From Lederbergia lenta NBRC 16444 (GTDB taxonomy: Bacteria > Bacillota > Bacilli > Bacillales > Bacillaceae_C): 64,000 nucleotides of DNA. The stretch lies in NCBI RefSeq assembly GCF_001591545.1, contig NZ_BCVC01000001.1, positions 62,001 to 126,000 of the forward strand, written 5' to 3'. The position numbers and the translations under genes were made by a program. Of this stretch, positions 55,868 to 63,676 are shown in pieces (position 1 is the stretch's first letter; each line of letters opens with the position of its first letter). The notes beneath the pieces are model-generated. The model was not told where the DNA came from and did not search any database. It worked only from the letters and a program-made list of their open reading frames with translations.

Positions 55868-56845
55868 ATGAACACATTAAAAGGAATTCATCACGTCACA
55901 GCTATCACAAGTAGTGCAGAAAAAAACTATGAATTTTTCACCTATGTTTTAGGTATGCGGTTAGTTAAAAAAACCGTTAATCAAGACGATATACAAACAT
56001 ACCATTTATTTTTTGCGGATGATAAAGGCAGTCCAGGTACAGATATGACATTCTTTGACTTCCCTGGTATTCCAAAAGGGGTACATGGGACAGATGAGAT
56101 TTCGAAAACTTCCTTCCGAGTTCCGAATGATGCAGCAATTGATTATTGGGTGGAACGCTTTGATCGTTTAGAGGTAAAACATAGTGGAATTGCAGAACAA
56201 TTTGGTAAAAAGACACTTTCTTTTGTTGATTTTGATGATCAGCAATATCAATTGATCTCAGATGAAAACGATGACGGGGTTGCTACAGGCATACCCTGGC
56301 AAAAAGGACCGATTCCTTTAGAGTTTGCAATCACTGGATTAGGGCCAATTTTTGTTCGTATTGCTAACTATGATTATTTTAAAGAAATGATGGAGAAGGT
56401 TCTATTGTTTAAAGAAATAGCTAAAGAAGGGTCATTTCATTTATTTGAAGTTGGTGAAGGGGGAAATGGGGCACAAGTAATTGTAGAACATAATACACTT
56501 TTACCTCAAGGTCGACAAGGCTTTGGTACGGTTCACCATGCTGCATTCCGTGTGGACGATCGCTCTGTTTTAGAAGACTGGATGAAACATATAGAGAGCT
56601 TCGGATTCCAAACATCAGGTTTTGTAGAACGCCACTTTTTTGGTTCACTATATGCAAGAGTTGCACCACAAATTTTATTTGAATTTGCTACAGACGGTCC
56701 AGGTTTTATGGGGGATGAGCCTTATGAAACACTTGGAGAAAAATTATCTTTACCTCCGTTTTTAGAGCAGAAACGGGAGCAAATTGAAAAATTAGTTCGA
56801 CCGATTGATACAGTTAGAAGTACGAAAGAATTTACTAAAGAATAA
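55868..56845 (+). CDS. mhqO: Ring-cleaving dioxygenase of the MhqO/MhqA type
   Basis: A 325-aa two-domain VOC extradiol dioxygenase. Metal ligands are the histidine in LKGIHHVTAI, that in GTVHHAAFRVD, and a glutamate in ILFEFATDGPGF. B. subtilis MhqO/MhqA open hydroquinones and catechols and belong to the MhqR regulon; the MhqR-like operator just upstream supports this. ATG follows AGGAGGA. No mhqR gene is in the window. Confidence 0.88.
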   Translation: MNTLKGIHHVTAITSSAEKNYEFFTYVLGMRLVKKTVNQDDIQTYHLFFADDKGSPGTDMTFFDFPGIPKGVHGTDEISKTSFRVPNDAAIDYWVERFDRLEVKHSGIAEQFGKKTLSFVDFDDQQYQLISDENDDGVATGIPWQKGPIPLEFAITGLGPIFVRIANYDYFKEMMEKVLLFKEIAKEGSFHLFEVGEGGNGAQVIVEHNTLLPQGRQGFGTVHHAAFRVDDRSVLEDWMKHIESFGFQTSGFVERHFFGSLYARVAPQILFEFATDGPGFMGDEPYETLGEKLSLPPFLEQKREQIEKLVRPIDTVRSTKEFTKE

Positions 56846-56903
56846 GTATTACTCCATAATGAAGAAAAAGACTATTAAAGGTCAAAACAGACTGCTGGGG
56901 CTT

Positions 56904-57225
56904 TGATATGCTCCCCCTAAGGTAGACAGATTAAAAAACAAAAATCTGTTTTGCCATAGGGGGAGTTTTTATGCCTAATAAATTCTATTCAGGTCAGTTT
57001 AAATATGAAGTATTGTTGGCTTATAAGAACGAGAATTATACAGTCGAAGTATTAACAGCTATGTACCGGATTCCTAACGTTACTTTATATAATTGGGTGG
57101 AGAAATTTGAAATGTATGGTTTAAGTGGTTTGGAGAACGCAAAAACATGGAAATCCTATTCTAAAGAGTTAAAGGAAGCAGCTGTGAAAGATCATATATT
57201 AGGGGAATACTCACACGTCGAATAT
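56904..57225 (+). pseudogene. Truncated IS3/IS150-group orfA with left terminal repeat
   Basis: After the terminal repeat, an ORF at 56971 begins NKFYSGQFKYEVLLAYKNEN and continues with two helix-turn-helix units (VTLYNWVEKFEMYGLSGLE, then SKELKEAAVKDHILGEYSHV), typical of IS150-group OrfA. Similarity stops near 57225; the frame runs on to 57255 by chance. orfB and the right end of this copy are missing. Confidence 0.85.
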
Positions 57226-57264
57226 ATAAGGCTCACTATATTGATCTTTATCTGATTTTACACA

Positions 57265-57588
57265 TCAACTTATCTGGATATTATAGGTTTGTTGATCGTT
57301 TGAAATTTCTTTTGGTAGAGCAATGTTAATTTCTCTTGCTAACTGTGAGTTTTTTCTTTTCTCGGATTGTTCAACTTCGTTCCAAAGTCTCTCCCGATCA
57401 TTGATCCAACTTGGAGAATTGGAAGGGGCAAGAATCATGGTTTCGGGTTGGACTTCTCTTTTATAAAATTTAGTCTCACCTGTTCGTTCATCTTCCAACC
57501 GTTCACCAGAACGATAAGCAGCAGCAGCAACAGATGATTGACCTTTACTTCGTGTAATCATCTGTGCTGAAAAATGATAGATCGCCAT
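57265..57588 (-). pseudogene. mobA: MobA/MobL relaxase, N-terminal fragment
   Basis: 107 residues from the N-terminus of a MOBQ relaxase, which normally has more than 400: AIYHFSAQMITRSKGQSSVA, AAYRSGERLEDERTGE, and NSQLAREINIALPKEI. The start is intact with a perfect AAGGAGG site. The catalytic-site histidine motifs that follow in complete proteins are missing; the sequence is cut near 57285, next to the IS3 fragment. No transfer activity is expected. Confidence 0.9.
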
Positions 57589-57732
57589 GACTCGAACCTC
57601 CTTCCTAAATATTTTTTATAAAACCTGTTATATGTTCTCTCTCACAATCTATAAGGAAGTAGGAATAATTTTTTTCGGAAAAAAAGGGTTATGAAAATTC
57701 CTACTCAATAAATAGATGGAGGTGATTTTTTA

Positions 57733-57828
57733 ATGATTATCAAGTTATCAGACAAAATAGCATTAGCACTCATTAGAACAACTGGGACAATCATTGGTGG
57801 AATTATTTATATGATTATTCAGCGTTGA
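57733..57828 (+). CDS. 31-residue membrane peptide of unknown function
   Basis: A tiny gene behind a near-perfect ribosome binding site (GGAGGTGATT, 6 bases before the ATG). The peptide has a basic/polar start (KLSDKIA), a hydrophobic helix with GTIIGG, and ends in Arg. It lies between the relaxase start and the oriT. Such peptides can be plasmid stability toxins or bacteriocin-like peptides; no family recognised. Confidence 0.5.
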   Translation: MIIKLSDKIALALIRTTGTIIGGIIYMIIQR

Positions 57829-57929
57829 TTGATGGGGGAGCAAATCCCCCATTTGACCGAAACGTAAAGGGAAGAATCGTAAGATTGTTACCTTTATGTT
57901 TTGGCTTCGACGATAGGCGATAAGGTTTT

Positions 57930-58140
57930 ATCTATTCGTCATAGAGACGAATAGTTCTTTTACATTCGGCATCAGCCGAATGATTGGTTTTGATTTTGTA
58001 TTCGCCATCGGGGCGAATATGCTTTTCCGTTGCGAAGCAACCGCGCACAAACGAAGTTTGTATAAGTGCGCCCTTCTTCACTTCGTTCATTGGGGATTAT
58101 AGCACGTTGACGAAAATTAATCTAGCAAACTTTGCTAGTG
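57930..58140 (+). other. Origin of transfer (oriT), MOBQ type
   Basis: A hairpin ACAAAC-GAA-GTTTGT (58047-58061) is immediately followed by ATAAGTGCGCCCTT (58062-58075), the nick-region sequence of MOBQ plasmids such as pIP501 and pGO1/pSK41; the nick is expected between 58070 and 58071. Upstream are three related stem-loops (57932-57954, 57963-57982, 57999-58019) and GTTGC-GAA-GCAAC (58029-58041). CTAGCAAA-C-TTTGCTAG follows at 58122-58138. It lies between a relaxase start and a TraD-like gene, the normal MOBQ order. Confidence 0.85.
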
Positions 58141-58199
58141 TTTCCGTACCGAATTAGCTATAATAAATGCAAATTATGGATATAGGTAGGCGATTAAGT

Positions 58200-58493
58200 A
58201 TGACAACTAGAACAGATGAAGATAGATTAAAAGAATTAGATGAGCAAATGGAGAAGATCAAAGCTCGAAAACAACAAATTGCAAATCGAATGAGAGACAA
58301 AGAAAGGAAGGCGAGAACGAAACGATTGATTGAAGTTGGTGCTATCTTTGAGAAACACTTTGAATTTGAAGGGCAAGAAGATGCTGAGAAAATAGCATTA
58401 GCATTGAGTGCTTATGTTGCTAATAATAAAGAGAAACTATTAAGTCTTACTAAGGAGGAATTAAAAGAAAAAAGAATCAAAGACAAAAGTTAA
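58200..58493 (+). CDS. TraD/MobC-like relaxosome accessory protein
   Basis: A 97-aa protein. An N-terminal coiled coil (about 5-40, RLKELDEQMEKIKARKQQIA) leads into KERKARTKRLIEVGAIFEKH, the motif of conjugal transfer TraD-type accessory proteins encoded beside MOBQ oriT sites. It probably bound this oriT to help the relaxase. ATG 58200 is close to GGTAGG; the frame from 58167 is less likely. Confidence 0.8.
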   Translation: MTTRTDEDRLKELDEQMEKIKARKQQIANRMRDKERKARTKRLIEVGAIFEKHFEFEGQEDAEKIALALSAYVANNKEKLLSLTKEELKEKRIKDKS

Positions 58494-58810
58494 TGTTTAG
58501 TAGTAGTTATGGACGTATATCGAGAAGAATTTGAGGAAACAAGAAAAAGTCATAAAAGGGTTTATTAAAGTGATTGAAAGAGCACTAAAAAAGAAATCGA
58601 AAAGCCATCCAGAAAGATTATTCTAGAGACCACTTTAAAGTGGTTTTTTTATATTTTCATAGTTGATAAAATTACCAACTATGAAAAGTTTCCAATCTAT
58701 TAATTAAAAATATATTTATAAATATGAAATGTTTTTTATTTGTGTTACGTCTTATTATTGTGAGATTAAAAGTAATGATTATTCAAATTCTAATTGAGAG
58801 GGGATTAATA
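58494..58810 (+). other. Short plasmid-like stretch with remnant frames
   Basis: A Lys-rich reading frame, EKVIKGFIKVIERALKKKSK and stop at 58626, lacks a start codon and looks like a remnant. The remainder up to 58810 is AT-rich leader of the next gene. Confidence 0.4.
58630..58650 (+). terminator. Terminator of the TraD-like unit
   Basis: Perfect 7-bp palindrome CCACTTTAAAGTGG followed by seven Ts. Confidence 0.75.
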
Positions 58811-58987
58811 ATGAATTATTTGATAGCAGCATCCTTTTTATTTGTATCTTTATTATGTGTATTTGGCGGTATTTACTTATTTAAAAAAAGAACGGTAAAT
58901 AAATATAGTTCAGTTAATAGCTTTATTTTTCTTTCTGTAGGTATTTTATTATTAATGTATGTTATATTTTTAATCTTTTTAAACTGA
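58811..58987 (+). CDS. Small two-helix membrane protein (58 aa), possible immunity protein
   Basis: Two hydrophobic helices (about 2-22 and 35-57) with a basic loop KKRTVNKYSS. ATG 58811 follows GAGAGGGG; the frame from 58724 contains that site. Its size and its position right before a putative secreted bacteriocin suggest an immunity role, by position only. Confidence 0.5.
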   Translation: MNYLIAASFLFVSLLCVFGGIYLFKKRTVNKYSSVNSFIFLSVGILLLMYVIFLIFLN

Positions 58988-59133
58988 TATATAATTGCTA
59001 GTTTAAAAGAATGAAATTTTATACCTTTAATTTCAATAAATGCGATATTATGGAATAAATGGTTTTAAATAACAACAAGAGGAAGGAGTATCTATTGAAC
59101 AATTGTCTATAAAAAATTAGTTGAGGTGATTAC

Positions 59134-59943
59134 ATGAAAATTAATAAGTATTTTAAAGGATTTGTTTTGTCTATTGCTGCAGTTTTAGTATTTTCATCTG
59201 TTGGACCAAGTATTGGTAGTGCTGCTTTAAATAATTCAAAAGATCTAGGTTTAGAAAAGCAGATTATTACTCAAAAAGATTTTGATTATACTCAGGGATT
59301 AGATCCTGAGAAAGACAAGGATTTAATTGATATACTTGAAGGTATAGAAATTAAAATTATAAAAGATGATGAAAATGAAAGAGTAGTGGAAACTATTGAA
59401 AATGGAGTAACTTCAATAGGAGTATTTAATAAAAAAACCAACGAACTAACAACGGAAGTTAAAGGTAATAAATCATCACAAGTGAAAATCGATTTAGATG
59501 AAGTAGACTCCTCAGATTTTTCAGATGATCAACAAGGTGATATTAGTACTTTTGCTGCAACGCGAGTGGAAAATACCTATTCAAATTATGAGTATACAAT
59601 TACTTATACATCTCCACAAAAGTGGCAACTGAGAAGACCAAAACCGAATACTCTTAATAGTACATATTATAAAAATGTTACATTGTCTAAGAAGAATTCT
59701 GGGAATCTAAATAATTTCAAAAAGCAAGTCGATTTATTAAATGATTATGAACTTAAATTTATAGGCGCGGCTTCTGGAGCGACTATTTTATGGCTTGCAT
59801 CATTAGTTGTAGCATCATTAAATGGAGGGGCAGGTGTAGCTGTTGCATTAGTTGCAGCAGGAGTAACTGGAGCAGCATATAATTATGGAATAGCAGTTGA
59901 AAGAAGTGCTAAAAATGCCCAACATTATTATTTTTCAATATAA
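59134..59943 (+). CDS. Secreted protein, putative large bacteriocin (geobacillin-26-like)
   Basis: A 269-aa secreted protein. A signal peptide (1-31, cleavage likely after GSAA) is followed by an acidic prodomain (about 32-145, SDFSDDQQGDISTFAA), then a basic aromatic segment YSNYEYTITYTSPQKWQLRR and a long Gly/Ala-rich hydrophobic C-terminus (about 208-255, GAASGATILWLA and NGGAGVAVALVAAGVTGAAY). The layout resembles the geobacillin-26 family of large heat-labile bacteriocins; this is from memory of the family and not confirmed. ATG follows GAGGTG. A strong terminator follows. Confidence 0.6.
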   Translation: MKINKYFKGFVLSIAAVLVFSSVGPSIGSAALNNSKDLGLEKQIITQKDFDYTQGLDPEKDKDLIDILEGIEIKIIKDDENERVVETIENGVTSIGVFNKKTNELTTEVKGNKSSQVKIDLDEVDSSDFSDDQQGDISTFAATRVENTYSNYEYTITYTSPQKWQLRRPKPNTLNSTYYKNVTLSKKNSGNLNNFKKQVDLLNDYELKFIGAASGATILWLASLVVASLNGGAGVAVALVAAGVTGAAYNYGIAVERSAKNAQHYYFSI

Positions 59944-59995
59944 CTGAATACTCCATACAAATCTAGTTAACATAATAGTAGTTTTGGGAAGTTAG

Positions 59996-60038
59996 AAAAA
60001 AGCCAATCCCTTGATAGATAAAGGATTGGCTTTTTTTT
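59996..60038 (+). terminator. Terminator of the bacteriocin-like gene
   Basis: AAAAAAGCCAATCC / GGATTGGCTTTTTTTT, 14-15 bp stem. Confidence 0.9.
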
Positions 60039-60505
60039 ACTTTTTATCGATTATGCATGGTTTTATTCATGGCTGATTTATTAACGTTTGTAGCTCCTGA
60101 AGAAGGCTGGTGGCTGCATAAAAAAGAGCGTGTTTATGCAAGCTCCTTTATACTAAAGCAAGCTAGGAGTGTCATAATAGGAAAAATACCCTTAGACCAA
60201 AATTATCTAAGGGTAAAAGCATCACAACATTTATATAAACTTCGAATCTTGTTTTATAAAAATCGTGACTTTATATTAAAACTACATCTTTCCCTTATCG
60301 CGGTAGGGCAACTAAGCCGGAGAAACTTATTAAGAGTAAACATTAATCAACGAACTCAGATGCGATATCAAATGAGGGGCGATTTGACGGTCGACAACTA
60401 AGCTGACTTCTATAGCTGCCAGTGGCGTCGGGAGTTACATTATCGCTAACACCATCGAAGGTGGCTTCGGACAATATGACGTCCTCTACTTTTTACTTCA
60501 TAACT
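60039..60505. other. Stretch without a convincing gene
   Basis: A 114-codon frame (60057-60401) has no ribosome binding site and contains the minus-strand terminator, so it is not called. Between 60390 and 60500 another frame reads TSIAASGVGSYIIANTIEGG, like a piece of a membrane protein without start or end, hence a remnant. Confidence 0.4.
60182..60215 (-). terminator. Minus-strand terminator
   Basis: Perfect 10-bp stem TACCCTTAGA / TCTAAGGGTA with T5 on the minus strand; serves the leftward pair of genes starting at 61775. Confidence 0.7.
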
Positions 60506-61270
60506 TTAACCTATCAATAAATTATCCAATGTTACTTTCTTTATTCTAAATGGTGATTTAAGTTGAATGGCAGTTAAATATAAAGAGTTCATATAGAATG
60601 AAGTAACTATTCCTACTTGCTTAAAATATGAGAAAAAAATGTTTTTAATATAATTTTCTAATTCGGAAGTATATTTAATGTTTGGTAAAGGAACTAAAAG
60701 AGTATAATCCTCTCCGGCATCTTTTGAAAACAAACAGTATTCATTTACTATTTCCTGTAAAACAAAGTCGAACTCTGAGATTTTTTTCTCTTCTTCTTGC
60801 CATTGACCTGGTGCTATAATAAGTATGGGTGTCCTTTCACTATTACTCAATTCGCTGTTTTGAATATAATCGTTCCATTCGTTTTCACGTAGTTCTAAAT
60901 TTATATTTAAAGGGTTTAAATATCCACTAATAATTGTTGGGGGAGTTTCTTCATCTTTAAAATCATTTCTCTCCAAATTTTTAATATAACTACAAAGTAT
61001 ATTGTAAGGCTCTGGTAGTTGATTCTTTTTGATTAATATTTTTAATTCCTCTAAAATATCAGGTTTTAAATCTGTTAATCTCAGAACTTTACCCTTAATC
61101 TCTACCGAATCGAAGATAGTTTCTATAAAAGAAATTATCTCACTATTTACTTCACTATTTATTGGGTAATCAAATGTTATTGAATCACTATCACTTGAAT
61201 ATATTTTTAATATAAACATTTTCATTATCAGATATTGGAGGAAGGACGATGTTCTTTTCAAAATATTCAT
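60506..61270 (-). CDS. Hypothetical protein (254 aa), second gene of a leftward pair
   Basis: A soluble, acidic alpha/beta protein with no signal peptide; ISEFDFVLQEIVNEYCLFSK and KYTSELENYIKNIFFSYFKQ are likely amphipathic helices. It starts 1 base after the stop of the secreted-protein gene, so translation is coupled. ATG 61225 is an alternative start. No family recognised. Confidence 0.6.
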   Translation of the reverse strand: MNILKRTSSFLQYLIMKMFILKIYSSDSDSITFDYPINSEVNSEIISFIETIFDSVEIKGKVLRLTDLKPDILEELKILIKKNQLPEPYNILCSYIKNLERNDFKDEETPPTIISGYLNPLNINLELRENEWNDYIQNSELSNSERTPILIIAPGQWQEEEKKISEFDFVLQEIVNEYCLFSKDAGEDYTLLVPLPNIKYTSELENYIKNIFFSYFKQVGIVTSFYMNSLYLTAIQLKSPFRIKKVTLDNLLIG

Positions 61271-61271
61271 C

Positions 61272-61775
61272 TTATGAACCCGATGGAATAAAAACTGTCT
61301 TATTTCCTGAGAGTATCGTTCCTGGTCCCGCAGACGTATATGCTTGACCGGAAAAAACTACTGTGTAAGTACCAAGAAGTAAGTAAGACCAAGATCTTGT
61401 CACCTTTAAAAACTTACTAGCTGGATAAACACTTCCGGTTACCGCACTTACTCCTGTAGAAATTTTATAGTTTACAGTATTAAACGTACAGTTTAAACAT
61501 TCTCCGGTGGCATTCATTGTTACGGTTTTTCCACTTCTTGTTATTTTATACGATCCAACACCTATAATTGGGCTTTTAGCGAAAGTTCCATTTTCAATAT
61601 CTTTTAAAATGGTGATACTCGCAGGTTCGTCAGAATCAACTGGAATTACTTCAGATTTAACTTCATCTACTATTTGTTGATAAATTTTTTGATTATCACT
61701 TCCCGTTTCAGATGCTTTTACTTCGGATTTTCCGATAAACAATATTACCCCTACTAATATTATAAAGCTAAGCAT
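61272..61775 (-). CDS. Secreted beta-rich protein (167 aa), start disturbed
   Basis: A predicted exported protein: hydrophobic N-terminus (LSFIILVGVILFIG), charged linker, then a beta-rich domain with a CxxC pair (GECLNCTF) and many Ser, Thr and Tyr residues. ATG 61775 has no ribosome binding site. A TTG at 61798, 8 bases after AAAAGGGG, would give a normal MKKNN-type signal peptide but is out of frame by one base in a seven-A run. So the gene has either lost a base or been misread. Family not recognised. Confidence 0.55.
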   Translation of the reverse strand: MLSFIILVGVILFIGKSEVKASETGSDNQKIYQQIVDEVKSEVIPVDSDEPASITILKDIENGTFAKSPIIGVGSYKITRSGKTVTMNATGECLNCTFNTVNYKISTGVSAVTGSVYPASKFLKVTRSWSYLLLGTYTVVFSGQAYTSAGPGTILSGNKTVFIPSGS

Positions 61776-62062
61776 GTAAACTAGATTATTTTTTTCAACT
61801 GATATTCCCCTTTTTTAAAATTTTCTAACATTTGAAATCTACCACAACTCATATATATATGTCTACTATTTTCCTTAATTTGGATAATTCCAATTTGCAT
61901 AACTAAAAAACTAATCGAAATAAGAATGGTTTGTTTGCTAATCTGAGTCAATTTCATAAATTAAACACCTAGAGCCTTGAGACGCCAAAAAAGGAGTACC
62001 TCCCCAAAATGTCGAAATAAGTAAGCACCACACAAACTTATGAGACTGGAGGAAGACTCCCT

Positions 62063-62239
62063 ATGACTATTATACGACAAGAAAGCCTGTTTCACCTACA
62101 AGAATTATATAATTTAGAACCTACCCAACGATTTGAAGCCCTATTTTCGGCTATTGACATTGATCCCATCTTCGCTGTGGTAACGATAATGAGAATAATG
62201 TTAGAAACGCGAAAAAAATATTGTTGTATTCTAACATAA
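62063..62239 (+). pseudogene. IS1182-type transposase, N-terminal fragment
   Basis: The frame TIIRQESLFHLQELYNLEPT, then QRFEALFSAIDIDPIFAVV, is the start of IS1182-family transposases. Similarity ends near 62181 and a stop follows at 62239. The left terminal region lies at about 61976-62062. More than 400 residues are missing. Confidence 0.75.
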
Positions 62240-62443
62240 CAGTGATTTTATTTTTTATGATTACCATTTATTGCTTAGTAATTTTATTTTTAGATTGTAA
62301 GTTTTACAAAGCAGACACAATATGAGATTGTTCGGAAATACGAAATTTCTAGTAGATTCGTGCTTCGGGGATTGGATCGACAAGTATAATAGTTATAGAG
62401 ATTTAAAGGATACGTCGAAAGGAAGGACGGGCTCTATGACTAA

Positions 62444-62749
62444 ATGGAGAAAAAAACTTGGGATGAACGGAAATAAATTGTAATTTATTGCATAGAGGAT
62501 GGAAAGGATTATCAAAAAACAGCTGATACTTATGAAGTCTCCTATCAACAAGTATATCAATAGGTGAAAAAGCATGAAATTGGTGGAGATGAAGCACTTA
62601 GAGATAAACGAGGACAGAATAAAACAGAAGAAGAACTCTTACCTGAAGAAAAAAACAAATTAGAAATGAAAAGGCTTGAAAGAGAAAATGGACGCATTCG
62701 AGCAGAGAATGCATTTTTAAAAAAGTTAGAGGAGATCGAAAGGAGGTGA
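62444..62749 (+). pseudogene. IS3-family orfA with in-frame stops (right copy)
   Basis: The frame from ATG 62444 (EKKTWDERK) meets a TAA, resumes IVIYCIEDGKDYQKTADTYE and VSYQQVYQ, meets a TAG where relatives have Trp, then runs through a leucine-zipper-like helix (LEMKRLERENGRIRAENAFL) to the stop at 62749. It is of a different type from the left-end orfA. Confidence 0.8.
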
Positions 62750-62755
62750 GGTTAA

Positions 62756-63631
62756 GTCAAATACAATTTGAAGATAGTATATCACAATTAAAGAGCTTCA
62801 TCAGAAAAAGAACTTTGCATCTGCCTCCTTTGCGAAATAGCTGGTATTTCGCGATATGCCTACTATAAGTGCCTGAACCGTACACCTTCTACTAGAGAAC
62901 TTTAAAATGAGGAACTCATCAACGAAATGAAAGCTCTCCATGAGAAAGTGGATGGAATCTATGGCTACCGTCAGATGACTTTACATATGAATCGAACATT
63001 CGGGAAGGGCTTCAATCACAAGCGAATTTATAGACTAATGAAGATAGCAGGCATTCAATCCGTCATTAGAAGAAAGGAGAAACGTTATAAACATTCTACC
63101 CCTCAACAAGTCACTGGAAATGTACTAAATTGTGCATTTACAGCGGAAAAGCCAAATGAAAAGAGGGTGACAGATGTCACGGAATTTAAGTATGGCCAAT
63201 CGAAAAAGGCCTATTTAAGTGCTATTCGCGATCTTTATGATGGATAAATTGTAAGTTATGTTCTAGGGCGTTCCAATAATAATCACCTTGTATTCAAAAC
63301 GCTTGATCAAGCTACAGTATTATTGGATAAGGAATGCCCGCTTATTCACAGTGATCGTGGGTTTCAGTATACCTCTAAAGAATTTAAACGAAGGATAGAT
63401 GCCGCTAAATTGACTCAAAGTATGTCGCATGTCGGTGGATGTATTGATAATGGACCAATGGAATCTTTTTGGGGAACACTTAAGTGTGAGAAATATTATT
63501 TAAATACATATGAGACGTTTGAGGAACATTCTATTGCGATAGATGAATACATCTATTTTTATAATCATGATAGATATCAAAAACGACTAAAAAACCTCAG
63601 CCCTATGGAATATAGAGTTAAAGCCGCTTAG
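62756..63631 (+). pseudogene. IS3-family orfB (DDE transposase) with frameshifts and a stop
   Basis: The first part is broken by frameshifts (LHQKKNFASAS near 62789 in one frame, STREL then a stop near 62904 in another). From 62927 YGYRQMTLHMNRTFGKGFNH is continuous. The rve catalytic residues are present: D in VTDVTEFKY, D in HSDRGFQY, and E in GPMESFWG. An in-frame TAA at 63246 splits the domain. The right terminal repeat follows at 63651-63676. The left end of this copy is missing. Confidence 0.85.
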
Positions 63632-63676
63632 ATCCTTTTTATTATTTTCACTGTCTACTTGACAGGGAGCATATCA

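Larger units (their letters stand above)
56904..63676. mobile_element. IS3-bounded 6.8-kb block of plasmid origin (pseudo-composite element)
   Basis: The left end TGATATGCTCCC...AAGGTAGACAG (56904-56929) and the right end (63651-63676, inverted) agree at 21 of 26 bases. The three bases outside each end are CTT. Between them are an IS3 orfA fragment, a relaxase fragment, an oriT, a TraD-like gene, bacteriocin-like and unknown genes, an IS1182 fragment and a decayed IS3. The matched ends and the 3-bp repeat suggest that the whole block moved, or formed, by IS3-type transposition. Confidence 0.6.

Noticed and set aside
57932-58019. CRISPR-like spacing of short repeats
   Set aside because: The units are hairpins of differing sequence with no constant repeat or spacers and no cas genes.
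60057-60401. 114-codon ORF on the mobile block
   Set aside because: No ribosome binding site and it spans a perfect minus-strand terminator hairpin; no family resemblance.
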